DNA of 64,000 bases. Origin: Novipirellula aureliae. Lineage in GTDB: Bacteria; Planctomycetota; Planctomycetia; Pirellulales; Pirellulaceae. Position numbers and translations under genes: made by a program. Below, piece after piece: positions 38,850 to 47,756 of this stretch. The DNA lies in NCBI RefSeq assembly GCF_007860185.1, contig NZ_SJPY01000007.1:534420-598419 (forward strand). Reading direction: 5' to 3'. Below the pieces are notes generated by a model that saw nothing but the letters and a program-made list of their open reading frames with translations, was not told the DNA's origin and searched no databases. Numbering within the stretch: the stretch's first letter is position 1; every line of letters starts with the position of its first letter.

Positions 38850-40280
38850 ATGGTTTATTCACGATTGATTCTATGTTTGCTATTCGCTGCATCTCTGTGC
38901 GGGGCACCGACGCAAGCGGCCCCGCAAGCGGCCCAAAAATCGGCCCCAAAATCGGCACTGAAATCACCGAATTTTATCCTGATCTTAACGGACGACCAAA
39001 GTTGGGTTGGGTCGTCCCTGTGCATTGATCCTGACGACAAACGTACAAGCAGCGACTTTTATCAGACGCCGAATATCGAGCGTTTGGCATCACTTGGCAT
39101 GCGGTTTACGCAGGGATATGCTCCGGCTCCCTATTGCTGCCCAACACGTCGCAGTATTCAAATTGGGCAATCCTCCGCTCGCCATCTCGACCAGAAAGAT
39201 CAACCCGGATGGACGGAATACTACAAGCAGCAACCAACGATCCCGAAATCGCTAAAAGCAATTGATCCAAACTACCGCACCGCCCACTTTGGAAAATGGG
39301 ATTTTCGTTATGACGGTATATCACCGGCCGCTATTGGCTATGACATCAGCGATGGTCCAACAGGAAACGGTGAAGGCGGAGGTCCTGGTACTGACTGGCC
39401 TGCAGCCAAGGAAGATCCTAAGCTGATTGATTACCTGACCGAACGCACTTGTCGTTTTATGGCTGATTGTTCGGATGAGAAGAAACCGTTTTATGTGCAG
39501 CTTTCACATTATGCGGTACACCTTGGTGTCTACTATAAACAGGCGACTCTGGATCGTGTCGCAAAAAGACAGAAAGGAACCAACCACAACATCGCTGAAT
39601 TTGCGGCCATGACGGAGGATATGGATACAGGCATCGGCCGTGTTCTGGACAAGGTAAAGGAATTGGGGCTGGATGATTCCACCTACATCATTTTTATGTC
39701 GGACAATGGAGGAAGAAAAGATATTCCCGGCTTTGAGTCCGACAATCTCAATCTGCCCCTTCGCGGCAATAAAGGAAACATGTACGAAGGAGGGATCCGG
39801 GTTCCATTTATTGTGAGTGGCCCAGCCATTCAAGCGGGCTCGATTTCGCATGTTCCAGTTTCGGGCGTCGACCTATTGCCTACCATTACAGACTTGGCCG
39901 GCCAACAACTACAACACAATAGATTGGATGGCGGCAGCCTTAAATCTCTCTTGAATGGGCAATCGGAGACCGTCAAACGCAATAATGACTTTTTGATTTT
40001 TCACCAGGCCGTTATCCGTAAGCCTCAAACTGCCATTCTCAAAGGCAACTACAAACTCGTTAAGACGTGGGACGGCAATAAGCTTGAGCTATTTGATTTG
40101 AGCAACGACTTGGCAGAAGCTCAGGATCTCTCGAATGAGATGCCTGAGAAAACGGAAGAATTACATCAACGCATGGTGGCCTATCTGGATAAGGTGAACG
40201 CCGCAACAGAATATATGGGTAGCAAAAGCCAAATCTACAAGCTCTGGGGGAAAACGCGTAAGAAAAGCGAGGATGAGTAG
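38850..40280 (+). CDS. S1-family sulfatase
   Basis: The 476-residue protein starts with a signal peptide (LILCLLFAASLCGAPTQAA) and a short Ala/Pro/Lys/Ser linker built from imperfect 9-12 bp repeats. The catalytic domain begins PNFILILTDDQSW. The formylglycine motif is C96-C-P-T-R100 in YCCPTRRSIQIGQ. Further sulfatase motifs are AHFGKWDFRYDG, IIFMSDNGGRKD and NKGNMYEGGIRVPF. It is a putative glycan sulfatase that follows the sulfatase/beta-helix operon with a 147-bp gap and an AAAGGAACGAAG sequence before the ATG. Confidence 0.92.
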   Translation: MVYSRLILCLLFAASLCGAPTQAAPQAAQKSAPKSALKSPNFILILTDDQSWVGSSLCIDPDDKRTSSDFYQTPNIERLASLGMRFTQGYAPAPYCCPTRRSIQIGQSSARHLDQKDQPGWTEYYKQQPTIPKSLKAIDPNYRTAHFGKWDFRYDGISPAAIGYDISDGPTGNGEGGGPGTDWPAAKEDPKLIDYLTERTCRFMADCSDEKKPFYVQLSHYAVHLGVYYKQATLDRVAKRQKGTNHNIAEFAAMTEDMDTGIGRVLDKVKELGLDDSTYIIFMSDNGGRKDIPGFESDNLNLPLRGNKGNMYEGGIRVPFIVSGPAIQAGSISHVPVSGVDLLPTITDLAGQQLQHNRLDGGSLKSLLNGQSETVKRNNDFLIFHQAVIRKPQTAILKGNYKLVKTWDGNKLELFDLSNDLAEAQDLSNEMPEKTEELHQRMVAYLDKVNAATEYMGSKSQIYKLWGKTRKKSEDE

Positions 40281-40297
40281 TGCGGATCCGTCTTTCC

Positions 40298-40375
40298 TAA
40301 TGCGTTGGTTTTACTAGAAGTAATACTGAAGAATTCTCCGGATTGGACAACGCTGACCGGGGTATGGGAACAATG
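40298..40375 (-). pseudogene. Relic 3' end of a fourth alginate-lyase-fold/PA14 gene
   Basis: Read on the minus strand, this piece encodes VPIPRSALSNPENSSVLLLV and then KPTH-stop. It aligns with the last 25 residues of copies 1-3 (VPIPRSALFHPGSSSV, IPKSALFHPGNSSASRLVKP, PIPKSALSNPGDSSALRPV). No upstream part of such a gene is present. It lies between the sulfatase and FAD genes, showing that another copy was once here or that a rearrangement joined the sequences. Confidence 0.75.
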
Positions 40376-40454
40376 ATCCGGACGCTCCCCAAGGAAAGGG
40401 ATGCATCTTTTCGCTTCCAATAGACCATCGCTACTTTTAAACGGGAAAGAAGAC

Positions 40455-42110
40455 ATGAAACGCTTTGCGACTTTTTTGATCACCCTCGTATTTCTCACAC
40501 CTCGTTGCCACGCTGCAGATTCAACTGAGCCACTCCAGGCCGATGTGGTCATTTATGGCGGGACATCAGCCGCGATTACGGCCGCGGTGCAGCTTGCTCA
40601 AATGGATAGGTCGGTGATCATTGCCTGCCCTGAAAAGCACCTTGGTGGAATGTCGGCAAGCGGTCTTGGGTTCACCGATGTAGGGGACAAGAGTGTCATT
40701 GGTGGATTATCCAGGGAGTTTTATCACCGAGTCTATCTACATTATCAGGATGAATTTGCCTGGAAGTGGCAGCCCAGAGAGGAATATGGCAACGAAGGTC
40801 AGGGCACGACAGCCATCGACGACCGCATGCAAACCATGTGGACTTTTGAACCTCATGTCGCCGAGCAGATTTTCGAGACCTTCATTTCAGAAAATAGTAT
40901 TGCCGTGCTACGTGGTGAGTGGCTGGATCGAGAAAATGGCGTGGTGGTCGCTGGAGGCAAGATTCAATCAATCGCCATGCTGAGTGGGAAGGTGTTTGAA
41001 GCGGAGGTCTTTATGGACGCCACCTATGAAGGCGACCTGATGGCTGCCGCTGGCGTCACCTACACGACAGGCCGGGAAGCCAACAGTGTTTATGGCGAGA
41101 CATGGAACGGCGTTCAGTGCGGCAAGTTTCACCACAGCCATAATTTCCAGCAACTTAACATTAGCCCTTATGTCATTCCGGGCGACCCAACAAGTGGTGT
41201 GTTGCCGCGTATTTCCACCGAACCTTCCGGCGAGAATGGTTCTGGCGACAAACGCATCCAAGCCTACAACTACAGACTATGCACGACCAACGCGGAAGGA
41301 AATATCGTGCCTTTTGAGAAGCCTGAGAACTACGACCCTGCGCAATATGAGTTGCTAAGACGTGTTTTCAGAGGCGGCAGATACTCCATGTTTGGTGGTG
41401 GAAAGATCCCCAACAACAAGAGAGATGTCAATAATGTCGGCCCTTTCAGCTCCGACAACATTGGCATGAATTACGACTACCCGGAAGCCTCTTACGAAGA
41501 GCGGAAGGCAATTCTAGATGAGCATATCAACTACCATAAAGGCTTGCTGTATTTCTGGGGCCACGACGAAAGCGTGCCCGAGAGATTCAGGAAGAGCATT
41601 AGGAAATGGGGGCATGCAAAGGACGAATTTGTAGATAACGATCATTGGCCTTACCAGATCTATGTGCGTGAGGCACGACGCATGGTTGGCGATTTCGTCA
41701 TGACCGAAAACGAAATCCTAGGCCGAAACAAAGTTGACAAACCCATCGGAATGGGTTCGTACACCATGGATTCGCACAATGTTCAGCGCTACATCACCCC
41801 GGAAGGATTCGTGCAGAACGAGGGCGACCTGGGGGTCGACGCCGACCAGCCCTACCAGATTCACCTGGGAACGATCCTACCTAAAGAAGAAGAGTGTAAG
41901 AATCTACTGGTGCTCACAGCCGTCTCCAGCTCCCACATTGCTTTTGGGTCCATCCGAATGGAGCCCGTCTTCATGATTCTTGGTCAGAGCGCAGCAACTA
42001 TCGCAGGCATGGCTATCGAGAAAGACATCGACATCCATGAGTTGGAATACAGCGAGCTAAAAACGAAGCTGCGTGCCGACGGACAGATCCTGGATATTTC
42101 TGACCGATAG
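40455..42110 (+). CDS. Exported FAD-dependent oxidoreductase
   Basis: Called from ATG 40455, 551 residues, with GGGAAAGAAG upstream. A signal peptide (FATFLITLVFLTPRCHA) precedes the dinucleotide-binding motif ADVVIYGGTSAAITAAVQLA, with a Gly35-Gly36-Thr-Ser-Ala core, and EKHLGGMSASGLGFTD. This matches the FAD-dependent oxidoreductase (PF12831-like) family, often annotated in polysaccharide loci. Other conserved-looking blocks are MDATYEGDLMAAAGV and SHIAFGSIRMEPVFMILGQS. It could oxidise a sugar released by the other enzymes. Export of an FAD enzyme would require folding before or after transport. Confidence 0.8.
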   Translation: MKRFATFLITLVFLTPRCHAADSTEPLQADVVIYGGTSAAITAAVQLAQMDRSVIIACPEKHLGGMSASGLGFTDVGDKSVIGGLSREFYHRVYLHYQDEFAWKWQPREEYGNEGQGTTAIDDRMQTMWTFEPHVAEQIFETFISENSIAVLRGEWLDRENGVVVAGGKIQSIAMLSGKVFEAEVFMDATYEGDLMAAAGVTYTTGREANSVYGETWNGVQCGKFHHSHNFQQLNISPYVIPGDPTSGVLPRISTEPSGENGSGDKRIQAYNYRLCTTNAEGNIVPFEKPENYDPAQYELLRRVFRGGRYSMFGGGKIPNNKRDVNNVGPFSSDNIGMNYDYPEASYEERKAILDEHINYHKGLLYFWGHDESVPERFRKSIRKWGHAKDEFVDNDHWPYQIYVREARRMVGDFVMTENEILGRNKVDKPIGMGSYTMDSHNVQRYITPEGFVQNEGDLGVDADQPYQIHLGTILPKEEECKNLLVLTAVSSSHIAFGSIRMEPVFMILGQSAATIAGMAIEKDIDIHELEYSELKTKLRADGQILDISDR

Positions 42111-42167
42111 CAGGCGGCACTCGTAGGTACCTGCTTGTCTAGCGACAATTAGGAAAGCGTCGGCATC

Positions 42168-42627
42168 CAGAGCCCAGGGACAGAGCATCATCTTAGGTGA
42201 GGCAACAACACCTCGAACAGGTTACGTCGTAATTTTTGCTTTGCGGCAGAGCCCAGGGACAGAGCATCATCTTAGGTGAGGCAACAACACCTCGAACAGG
42301 TTACGTCGTAATTTTTGCTTTGCTATTGCACCTGATCGTCAAATAGCGTGTGTGCAAGCCAGTGAGATAGGCTTTTTTCCTCGGAATGGCCGTATTGGGT
42401 GCGTACCTTCATCCTGGGGCAGCTCAAAGAGCGTCACGAAAAGGAGGGAAATCGAAGAAGGGACGCTCAGTCCGGGAGCGTCAGTAGCTCGCGGGCGCGG
42501 CGGCGGAGATGGTAGCGGCGGTGCGTGCGGTGACAACGCATCGAATCGGTCAGAGCCCAGGGACAGAGCATTATCTTAGGTGAGGCAACAACACCTCGAA
42601 CAGGTTACGTCGTAATTTTTGCTTTGC
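42168..42627. repeat. REP repeats and partial duplication on the 3' side of the RAYT gene
   Basis: A 76-bp unit starting CAGAGCCCAGGGACAGAGCA occurs at 42168 and 42247 (79-bp spacing) and again at 42551. A larger segment, about 42247-42550, is repeated almost unchanged at about 42551-42853. The second copy runs into the 3' coding end of the transposase gene, so the first carries a detached copy of the gene's last roughly 25 codons plus the REP. Confidence 0.8.
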
Positions 42628-42770
42628 TATTGCACCTGATCGTCAAATAGCGTGTGTGCATGCCAGTGAGATAGGCTTTTTTCCTCGGAATGGCCGTATT
42701 GGGTGCGTACCTTCATCCTGGGGCAGCTCAAAGAGCGTCACGAAAAGGAGGGAAATCGAAGAAGGGGCAC

Positions 42771-43820
42771 TCAGTCCGGGAGCGTCAATAGCTCGCGAGC
42801 GCGGCGGCGGAGATGGTAGCGGCGGTGCGTGCGGTGACAACGCATCGAATCGACACTTTCGGGGCGTCCAGCAATGCTGCAGAACAATTTCCCAAAGTCC
42901 TTCACCAGTTCGCACCAAGTCGCTTGCTCGAGTCCCAACCGAACCAAAATCGGTGGTGCAGCCGAAGGCGTCACTCCGCGTTTGCCCGGCGCCACTTGCC
43001 GAGCTGTCCAATCGAGTAGCTTCAAGTAATCCACGAGCGAAATCGGTAAGAAGCCTTTATCACTACAACGCTTGCCGCTGTCGCTAGCACAGGGACCTAC
43101 GGGATCAAGCTGCTCATCGATCGACAGAGGTGCCAAGAAAGCATCCGGCTTGTCTTCGCTTGGTGACTCACTTTTCATCGCCTTGATTCGTTTTTGCACC
43201 GACGTATGCTCGCTCTGCTCCAGCGTTTCCGCCATCGCGGCACGAATCAGGTTCAAATCCACGTAAGCGGCACAGGCCAGCAGGGATGCTTCGTCCGTCA
43301 ATCGAGTTGCACGGTAGCGATCTTGGAAGAACCGGCCCGACTCCTGTTCCTCGCGATTCGCTCGCATCGCAACGCGTTGGCACAACAACCGCATCCACCA
43401 ACTGAAACTGCTCAGCCGCTCGCGGATTTCTTGGCATTTGATTGGACAACCAGCGATCGATTTGAGTTCTGGCTCGCTTGGCGGCAAAGGCGACCCGTCG
43501 GATTTGCGGCGGTGTGGACAGAGCATCAGCCAGCGCCGAGCCACCTCCCTGTCGCTCCAGGTCGCCACCAAATCGGGCCGCGATCTTAGGATCAAGTGGA
43601 TGTGGTTGTCTAGTATTGAAAAAGCTAGCAAATCTAAAGAAAAAAATTCCGCAAACTGTTGCAGATATTTTTCGATCCAGATTTTCCGGTGGTCGAAGTT
43701 TTTGCCGGACACTTGGTCATTTCCCATCAGGAAACAGCGTCGGCAGGTCCGATTGTACAGATGGGCGATAACGACCTCATGCGGATCAAACACTTCGCTA
43801 CGTGCCAACCGAACCATCAC
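42771..43820 (-). CDS. REP-associated tyrosine (Y1/HUH-type) transposase, RAYT
   Basis: The 349-residue protein has FSILDNHIHLILRSRPDLV, the His-hydrophobic-His metal site of Y1_Tnp (IS200-like) enzymes. It starts with VIAHLYNRTCRRCFLMGNDQ and contains SGRFFQDRYRATRL, a position where RAYTs keep conserved aromatic and Tyr residues, followed by AAYVDLNLIRAAMAETLEQS. It lacks a passenger IS and is flanked by inverted arrays of the same REP core, the defining layout of RAYT systems. Such enzymes nick and move single-stranded REP sequences. Neither side shows a resistance or metabolic cargo. Confidence 0.88.
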   Translation of the reverse strand: MMVRLARSEVFDPHEVVIAHLYNRTCRRCFLMGNDQVSGKNFDHRKIWIEKYLQQFAEFFSLDLLAFSILDNHIHLILRSRPDLVATWSDREVARRWLMLCPHRRKSDGSPLPPSEPELKSIAGCPIKCQEIRERLSSFSWWMRLLCQRVAMRANREEQESGRFFQDRYRATRLTDEASLLACAAYVDLNLIRAAMAETLEQSEHTSVQKRIKAMKSESPSEDKPDAFLAPLSIDEQLDPVGPCASDSGKRCSDKGFLPISLVDYLKLLDWTARQVAPGKRGVTPSAAPPILVRLGLEQATWCELVKDFGKLFCSIAGRPESVDSMRCHRTHRRYHLRRRARELLTLPD

Positions 43821-43844
43821 ACACCTCCCGAGAGAAAAGCATCA

Positions 43845-44035
43845 GCAGAATCACCAGAAATCGTATACCTCGGTTAGGGAAAAGGCAAATCCACCAGAAT
43901 CATGCTCTGTCCCTTGGTGTTATGTGTCCCTTGGTGTTATGAGCAGAATCACCAGAAATCGTATACCTCGGTTAGGGAAAAGGCAAATCCACCAGAATCA
44001 TGCTCTGTCCCTTGGTGTTATGCCTTGGTGTTATG
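43845..44035. repeat. REP repeats on the 5' side of the RAYT gene
   Basis: An 80-bp unit at 43845-43924 is repeated at 43943-44022. Each ends in TGCTCTGTCCCTTGGTGTTATG, and extra truncated copies of that end follow at once (43925-43941 and 44023-44035). The core is the inverse complement of CAGGGACAGAGCAT on the other side of the transposase gene. The array abuts the 5' end of the IS1380 relic. Confidence 0.78.
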
Positions 44036-44036
44036 C

Positions 44037-44774
44037 GTTCTTGGATACTCGGCTCATCGAAACCTCTGCAACATGGCTGATTCCCTGCCAGAAACGGCAT
44101 GGAAACGTCTTGATCGATCTGTGAAAAGTTCGCCTGACAAGGTCGAGCGAGCCAAACGAGCCAACGAGAAAGAAAAGATTGTGCAAGTCAACGGTTACAA
44201 GAATCAGCGACTCACTGGCGAGAGCTACGCAGAGTTCGAGTATCGCCCGACGGCATGCACACAGCGTTACCGGATGATTGTCGTTCGCAAAGACATCGAT
44301 GTGACCACCGGCCAACTGCTACTGCGATCTGAACAGCGTTACTTCTTCTATATCACCAATGAAAGTGCATCGGAGGTATCGGCAAGAGAAGTCATTCGTG
44401 CGAGCAACCAGAGATGTGACCAAGAGAATACGATTAGTCAACTGAAAGGATGCGGCGCTCTGAACGCTCCGCTGAATGACCTTGTAAGCAACATGGCGTA
44501 CATGTTGTTCGCGTCGTTGTCTTGGACCCTGAAGATCTGGAGCGGACTTTTGATCCGTGTCCAAGGAAATGAATCACAGAAACGGGTTCGCCGTCAGGCA
44601 CGCAATCGCATCTTGCGAATGGAATATTGGACGTACCTCAATAGTTTGATGCTACTTCCAGCGCAGGTGATTCGCTCATCGCGTCAACGAGTTTTTAGGT
44701 TGCTAACGTATCGACCCAGTGTCGATCTTTTGATGACGATGCACGATCACATCTCGCTCCCGCTTCGTTGTTGA
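44037..44774 (+). pseudogene. IS1380-family transposase, 5'-truncated
   Basis: The frame from about 44073 reads MADSLPETAWKRLDRSVKSS, then ASNQRCDQENTISQLKGCGA and LNDLVSNMAYMLFASLSWTL. These are features of the C-terminal part of IS1380 DDE transposases (..QENLI..LK.G..A......N.AYM..A.LAW.LK.W). The N-terminal half and first catalytic Asp region are missing. Truncation is at the REP array, so REP activity probably destroyed it. Confidence 0.75.
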
Positions 44775-44957
44775 CGTCGTAGCAAAAAAGAAGCTGAGAT
44801 CTGGATGTCTCGGTACCGCCGCAACGCCTAACCTTCAACACCCTAAACATGCACACCCACAAAAACGACAGTCATGAAACGAGGCCACCGGTCTGTCCGA
44901 ACCAAAACGGAAAAAATACTCGGAAATACGGTTCGCGGGTCGCTTGATTGAGGGCTA

Positions 44958-45248
44958 GTGGAAGACGGTTTCGTTGTTCTCGCCGGCAGCAAAGCTCGGA
45001 TGGAAGTCGCACCTTCGGGAGCGTCGTTAGTAAATCCCCAACGGGAAAAGTTACTCTCGGCAGGCATCATAGAAGAGCGTGATGGCGACTACTACTTCAC
45101 GCAAGATTACCTTTTCAATGCACCCAGTACCGCTGCCGCTTTCGTCCTTGGCCGAAATGCAAACGGTTGGGTCGAATGGAAAGACAAAAACGACGCAACG
45201 CTAAGCGAATTGCATCGCGATACAATTACGACGGACGAAGACGCGTAA
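44958..45248 (+). pseudogene. DUF4357 domain fragment (C terminus of a GIY-YIG-type nuclease)
   Basis: The frame starts at GTG 44958 and reads GFVVLAGSKARMEVAPSG, then DGDYYFTQDYLFNAPSTAAA and LGRNANGWVEWKDKN. This matches the DUF4357 domain usually attached to GIY-YIG nucleases. The nuclease domain is absent, and the sequence upstream breaks out of frame (stops TGA and TAG at 44944-44958). It might be expressed as a short protein, but a truncated gene is more likely. Confidence 0.6.
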
Positions 45249-45282
45249 CGAATGTTTACCCTCTAAGACAGGACATAAAGAA

Positions 45283-45609
45283 ATGAGTTTGCGTTTGGAC
45301 TACGACAAGGTTGAGCGGTTCAATACGTTTTTCGTGTCGCAAGAGATGTACGACGCGATCAAAGCGTTGCCGTGGATCGAACCAGCGAAGGCTCGCGAAG
45401 ATGAGGGAATGGATAAAGAAAGCCTGAAAGTCGTTGGCAAAAATTACAAAGTCGCCTACTGCGGACACAATGGTGTTCATCAGGTTAGAGAGGCATATCG
45501 CTTTCTTGCGGAAGGACTCGCCAGTCTAGAAGCGGTATCGTTGATCGGCGGTCATCTTGTTAACGAATACTTGAACGACGAATCTGGGGCGAGCGATTCG
45601 GAAGAATAG
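45283..45609 (+). CDS. Hypothetical protein, 108 residues
   Basis: The product begins MSLRLDYDKVERFNTFFVSQ and ends in an acidic tail (ESGASDSEE). It has no signal peptide or membrane segment. Length and acidity suggest a small soluble protein, perhaps an antirestriction or immunity-type factor, but no family was recognised. AGGAC lies about 10 nt before the ATG. It stands alone between mobile-element remnants. Confidence 0.45.
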   Translation: MSLRLDYDKVERFNTFFVSQEMYDAIKALPWIEPAKAREDEGMDKESLKVVGKNYKVAYCGHNGVHQVREAYRFLAEGLASLEAVSLIGGHLVNEYLNDESGASDSEE

Positions 45610-45702
45610 AAGTCGTCAAAAACATTTGCTAACTTCGCGGCTAGTAGTTGCGACGACGCCACGCAAAGTCAACCAACCCATCTATCTACTTAACCGGCCA
45701 AC

Positions 45703-45748
45703 ACGCCCGCGACGTCGCCTTGGTGCGGCCTTGTCGCGGGCGTTTCTT
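45703..45748. terminator. Strong hairpin terminator
   Basis: An 11-bp perfect stem, ACGCCCGCGAC (45703-45713) with GTCGCGGGCGT (45733-45743), is followed by TTCTTTC. It lies 94 bp after the hypothetical gene. The rest of 45610-46267 contains no supported gene. Confidence 0.6.
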
Positions 45749-46129
45749 TCAGCCGTTGGCCAACGTTTCCCCGCGTTTTTCGGCACACGAAAAAGTTCTT
45801 GGAATGACTCCGGGACGGCGCTGGATGTGTTTTCGAGACAGAGGAAACGGGAATGACAGAGAGGCCAACGCGGAGCAATCGTAGCCCCAGCAACCGACCT
45901 CATGCTCGATTGCTTGGACGGCGATGGCGATCCCGGTTGGATTTACTTCCGTCATTTTCAATGGCGCTGTAAGCAAGCTGAACCAACTTGCGACCACGGC
46001 GGCATGGTTCTTGAAGTTGGCGGGACCTGTTGCCAAAACCAGGGCAATGTTTTTTGATGCGCGTCCCCGACGGGGAATGTAAATAGAGTCTCGTTTGCGA
46101 AGGGGGAACCCCGGCGCCCCCCCTGTCGG

Positions 46130-46156
46130 TCTACTCTGCCACGGTGGCAGAGTAGA
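46130..46156. repeat. 27-bp perfect palindrome with one central base
   Basis: TCTACTCTGCCAC pairs base for base with GTGGCAGAGTAGA around a single G at 46143. It lies about 112 bp beyond the 3' end of the disrupted integrase. No T-run is present, so a recombination or protein-binding site is as plausible as a terminator. Confidence 0.55.
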
Positions 46157-46267
46157 GCTAAGGCGGACGCCTCACAATCTGCGCCGCATCCGCCCTGCTA
46201 TTTGTCGATGTTGCCGAAACCATCGTATGGGCGGTGTTCGATCGGTTTTTGCTTTGCTCGGTATCGG

Positions 46268-47470
46268 TTAGCCCACCTTCCTTGCGGCGGCGATTGCCTT
46301 TTGACGGTCCTTCTCGGCATAAATCTTTGTGACCTCAAGATCGCTGTGCCCGAGTAGCAACGATGCAGCTTCTAGGCCCTCGGTGCGACGCACTTCGGTT
46401 CCAAATGTGTGACGAACCCGGTTTGGTGACCAGCGATGATTCTTTCGCCATTGTGCGGCCTGGTCTTCGTCCATCCCCTCTGGTACGGGAAACGCCTTGT
46501 CGCAAGCTCGCGAAATTGCGCGGCGGTAAGAGTTCGTGTCGTAGGATTGTCGCGGCGGTCTCTTGCGGTTCTTCGTCTTCACGCTTCCAACTTTGTTGCC
46601 CGCATTCGGTGGTGTTTTGCGAGCGGCTGTGCGGGCGGCTCGGCGTTTTTTCTCGGATTCCCTCGGGTCAAAACAGTGTTGGTTTGCGGGCCGCAATAGA
46701 TACTCAATCAGGATCGCTTGACCTCGCGGCCCAACGTAAATTACCCGCTGCTTGCCCTTGTGCGCGGTCTTATGCTGGTCAAGATGGATTTCCCAAACAT
46801 CGTTCGATCGGTCGACCATGCATGGTTTAATCATGCAAACTTCGGCAGGGCGACAGCCAACGGCTTGCTGGAATCGCACCATATCGGCGACGACTTCGGG
46901 CAAGTGCTGTAGCGTCTTTGCGATGACTTCCGGCTCAACCGGTCGGATAGGATCGTAATCCGGCGCCTTCGTCCGTCCTTTGCGTAAGGATTCGATCATC
47001 CCCAAGGCCTGCGGGACCGTTGGCGTTACCAAACCGCGTGACGCTGACCAACGGAAGACCCGGACTAGGCGACCCATGGTCTCGTTAACGTAGCCTCGCG
47101 AATGGCCCTCTTCGACCATGCCTTGCCGGATCGCCTCAAACTGAACGTAACCGAATTTGGCCGCCTCTGTATTGCCGTACAGTTTCTTGGTTCTGCGAAT
47201 CAGCAACTTCGCCTTTTGAAACTCGGTTGCCTCCGAACCGTAGTGCTTCTTGGCCCAGCCTTAATACGCGGCGAACATCTCAACTAAAGTCAAATCGGCT
47301 TTGGCATCGTCGGTGATGACGACGCCGCCTGTGGCGATAAACTCGCCCACAAGGCGGTTGTATTCGGCTCGGGATTCCTTGGTGCCGTATTTGCCAAGGT
47401 AGTAATATTGTCCGCCCAGGCGTACGCGGGCGTTGCCGGAAGAATGGCGTGAATACTTCGGGATCTTCAT
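46268..47470 (-). pseudogene. Tyrosine recombinase (integrase) interrupted by an in-frame stop
   Basis: The N-terminal part, from ATG 47470 (MKIPKYSRHSSGNARVRLGG), ends MFAAY followed by TAA. The same frame then continues without a shift as GWAKKHYGSEATEFQKAKLL and IRRTKKLYGNTEAAKFGYVQ to 46268. The rest has integrase motifs: AVGCRPAEVCMI with the first Arg, RHTFGTEVRRTEG with His-x-x-Arg context, LLLGHSDLEVTKIY and a final Tyr. A single nonsense codon thus separates an otherwise intact protein of about 400 residues. Reading faces the tRNA fragment at 47593. Confidence 0.8.
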
Positions 47471-47592
47471 CGAAACAGTCTCCAATCGGAGTGTTTTCGA
47501 CATGATGTCGAAAATCACTCAAAGGAAAATGCCGTTCCTAGATCCACTCTAAGGGCAGTTTGACATCGTTATTTACAGTATTTTCGTGCGAG

Positions 47593-47634
47593 TCGGAGCG
47601 ACAAGATTTGAACTTGCGACCTCTGCGTCCCGAA
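47593..47634 (-). tRNA. 3' fragment of tRNA-Pro(CGG), probable attachment site
   Basis: Read on the minus strand, the bases give the anticodon-loop piece TTCGGGA, then CGCAG, a variable region, a T-arm GCAAG-TTCAAAT-CTTGT and the acceptor strand CGCTCCG with discriminator A. This is the 3' half of a tRNA-Pro with anticodon CGG. The 5' half is absent. A 3' tRNA fragment beside an integrase gene is the usual scar of element insertion (att). Polarity predicts that the inserted element lies on the higher-coordinate side and that an intact tRNA gene lies beyond its far end. Confidence 0.7.
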
Positions 47635-47756
47635 CATTCCTGGGTTTTTATAAATGCCGTAAATTACGGTGTTTTTTCAAACAGGTGATACCAAATCTGT
47701 TCCCTCAATGGTAAAAATCGTATCTCCAATCGTATCACCACTCAGCAGGTAGCCAG

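Noticed and set aside
42339..42536. Pro-rich frame repeated at 42643
   Set aside because: It comes from the duplicated 3' end of the RAYT gene read in the wrong frame.
45749..46036. 95-codon minus-strand frame and overlapping plus-strand frames after the 108-residue gene
   Set aside because: Frames overlap on both strands and run through the terminator hairpin; none has a clear start or known motif.
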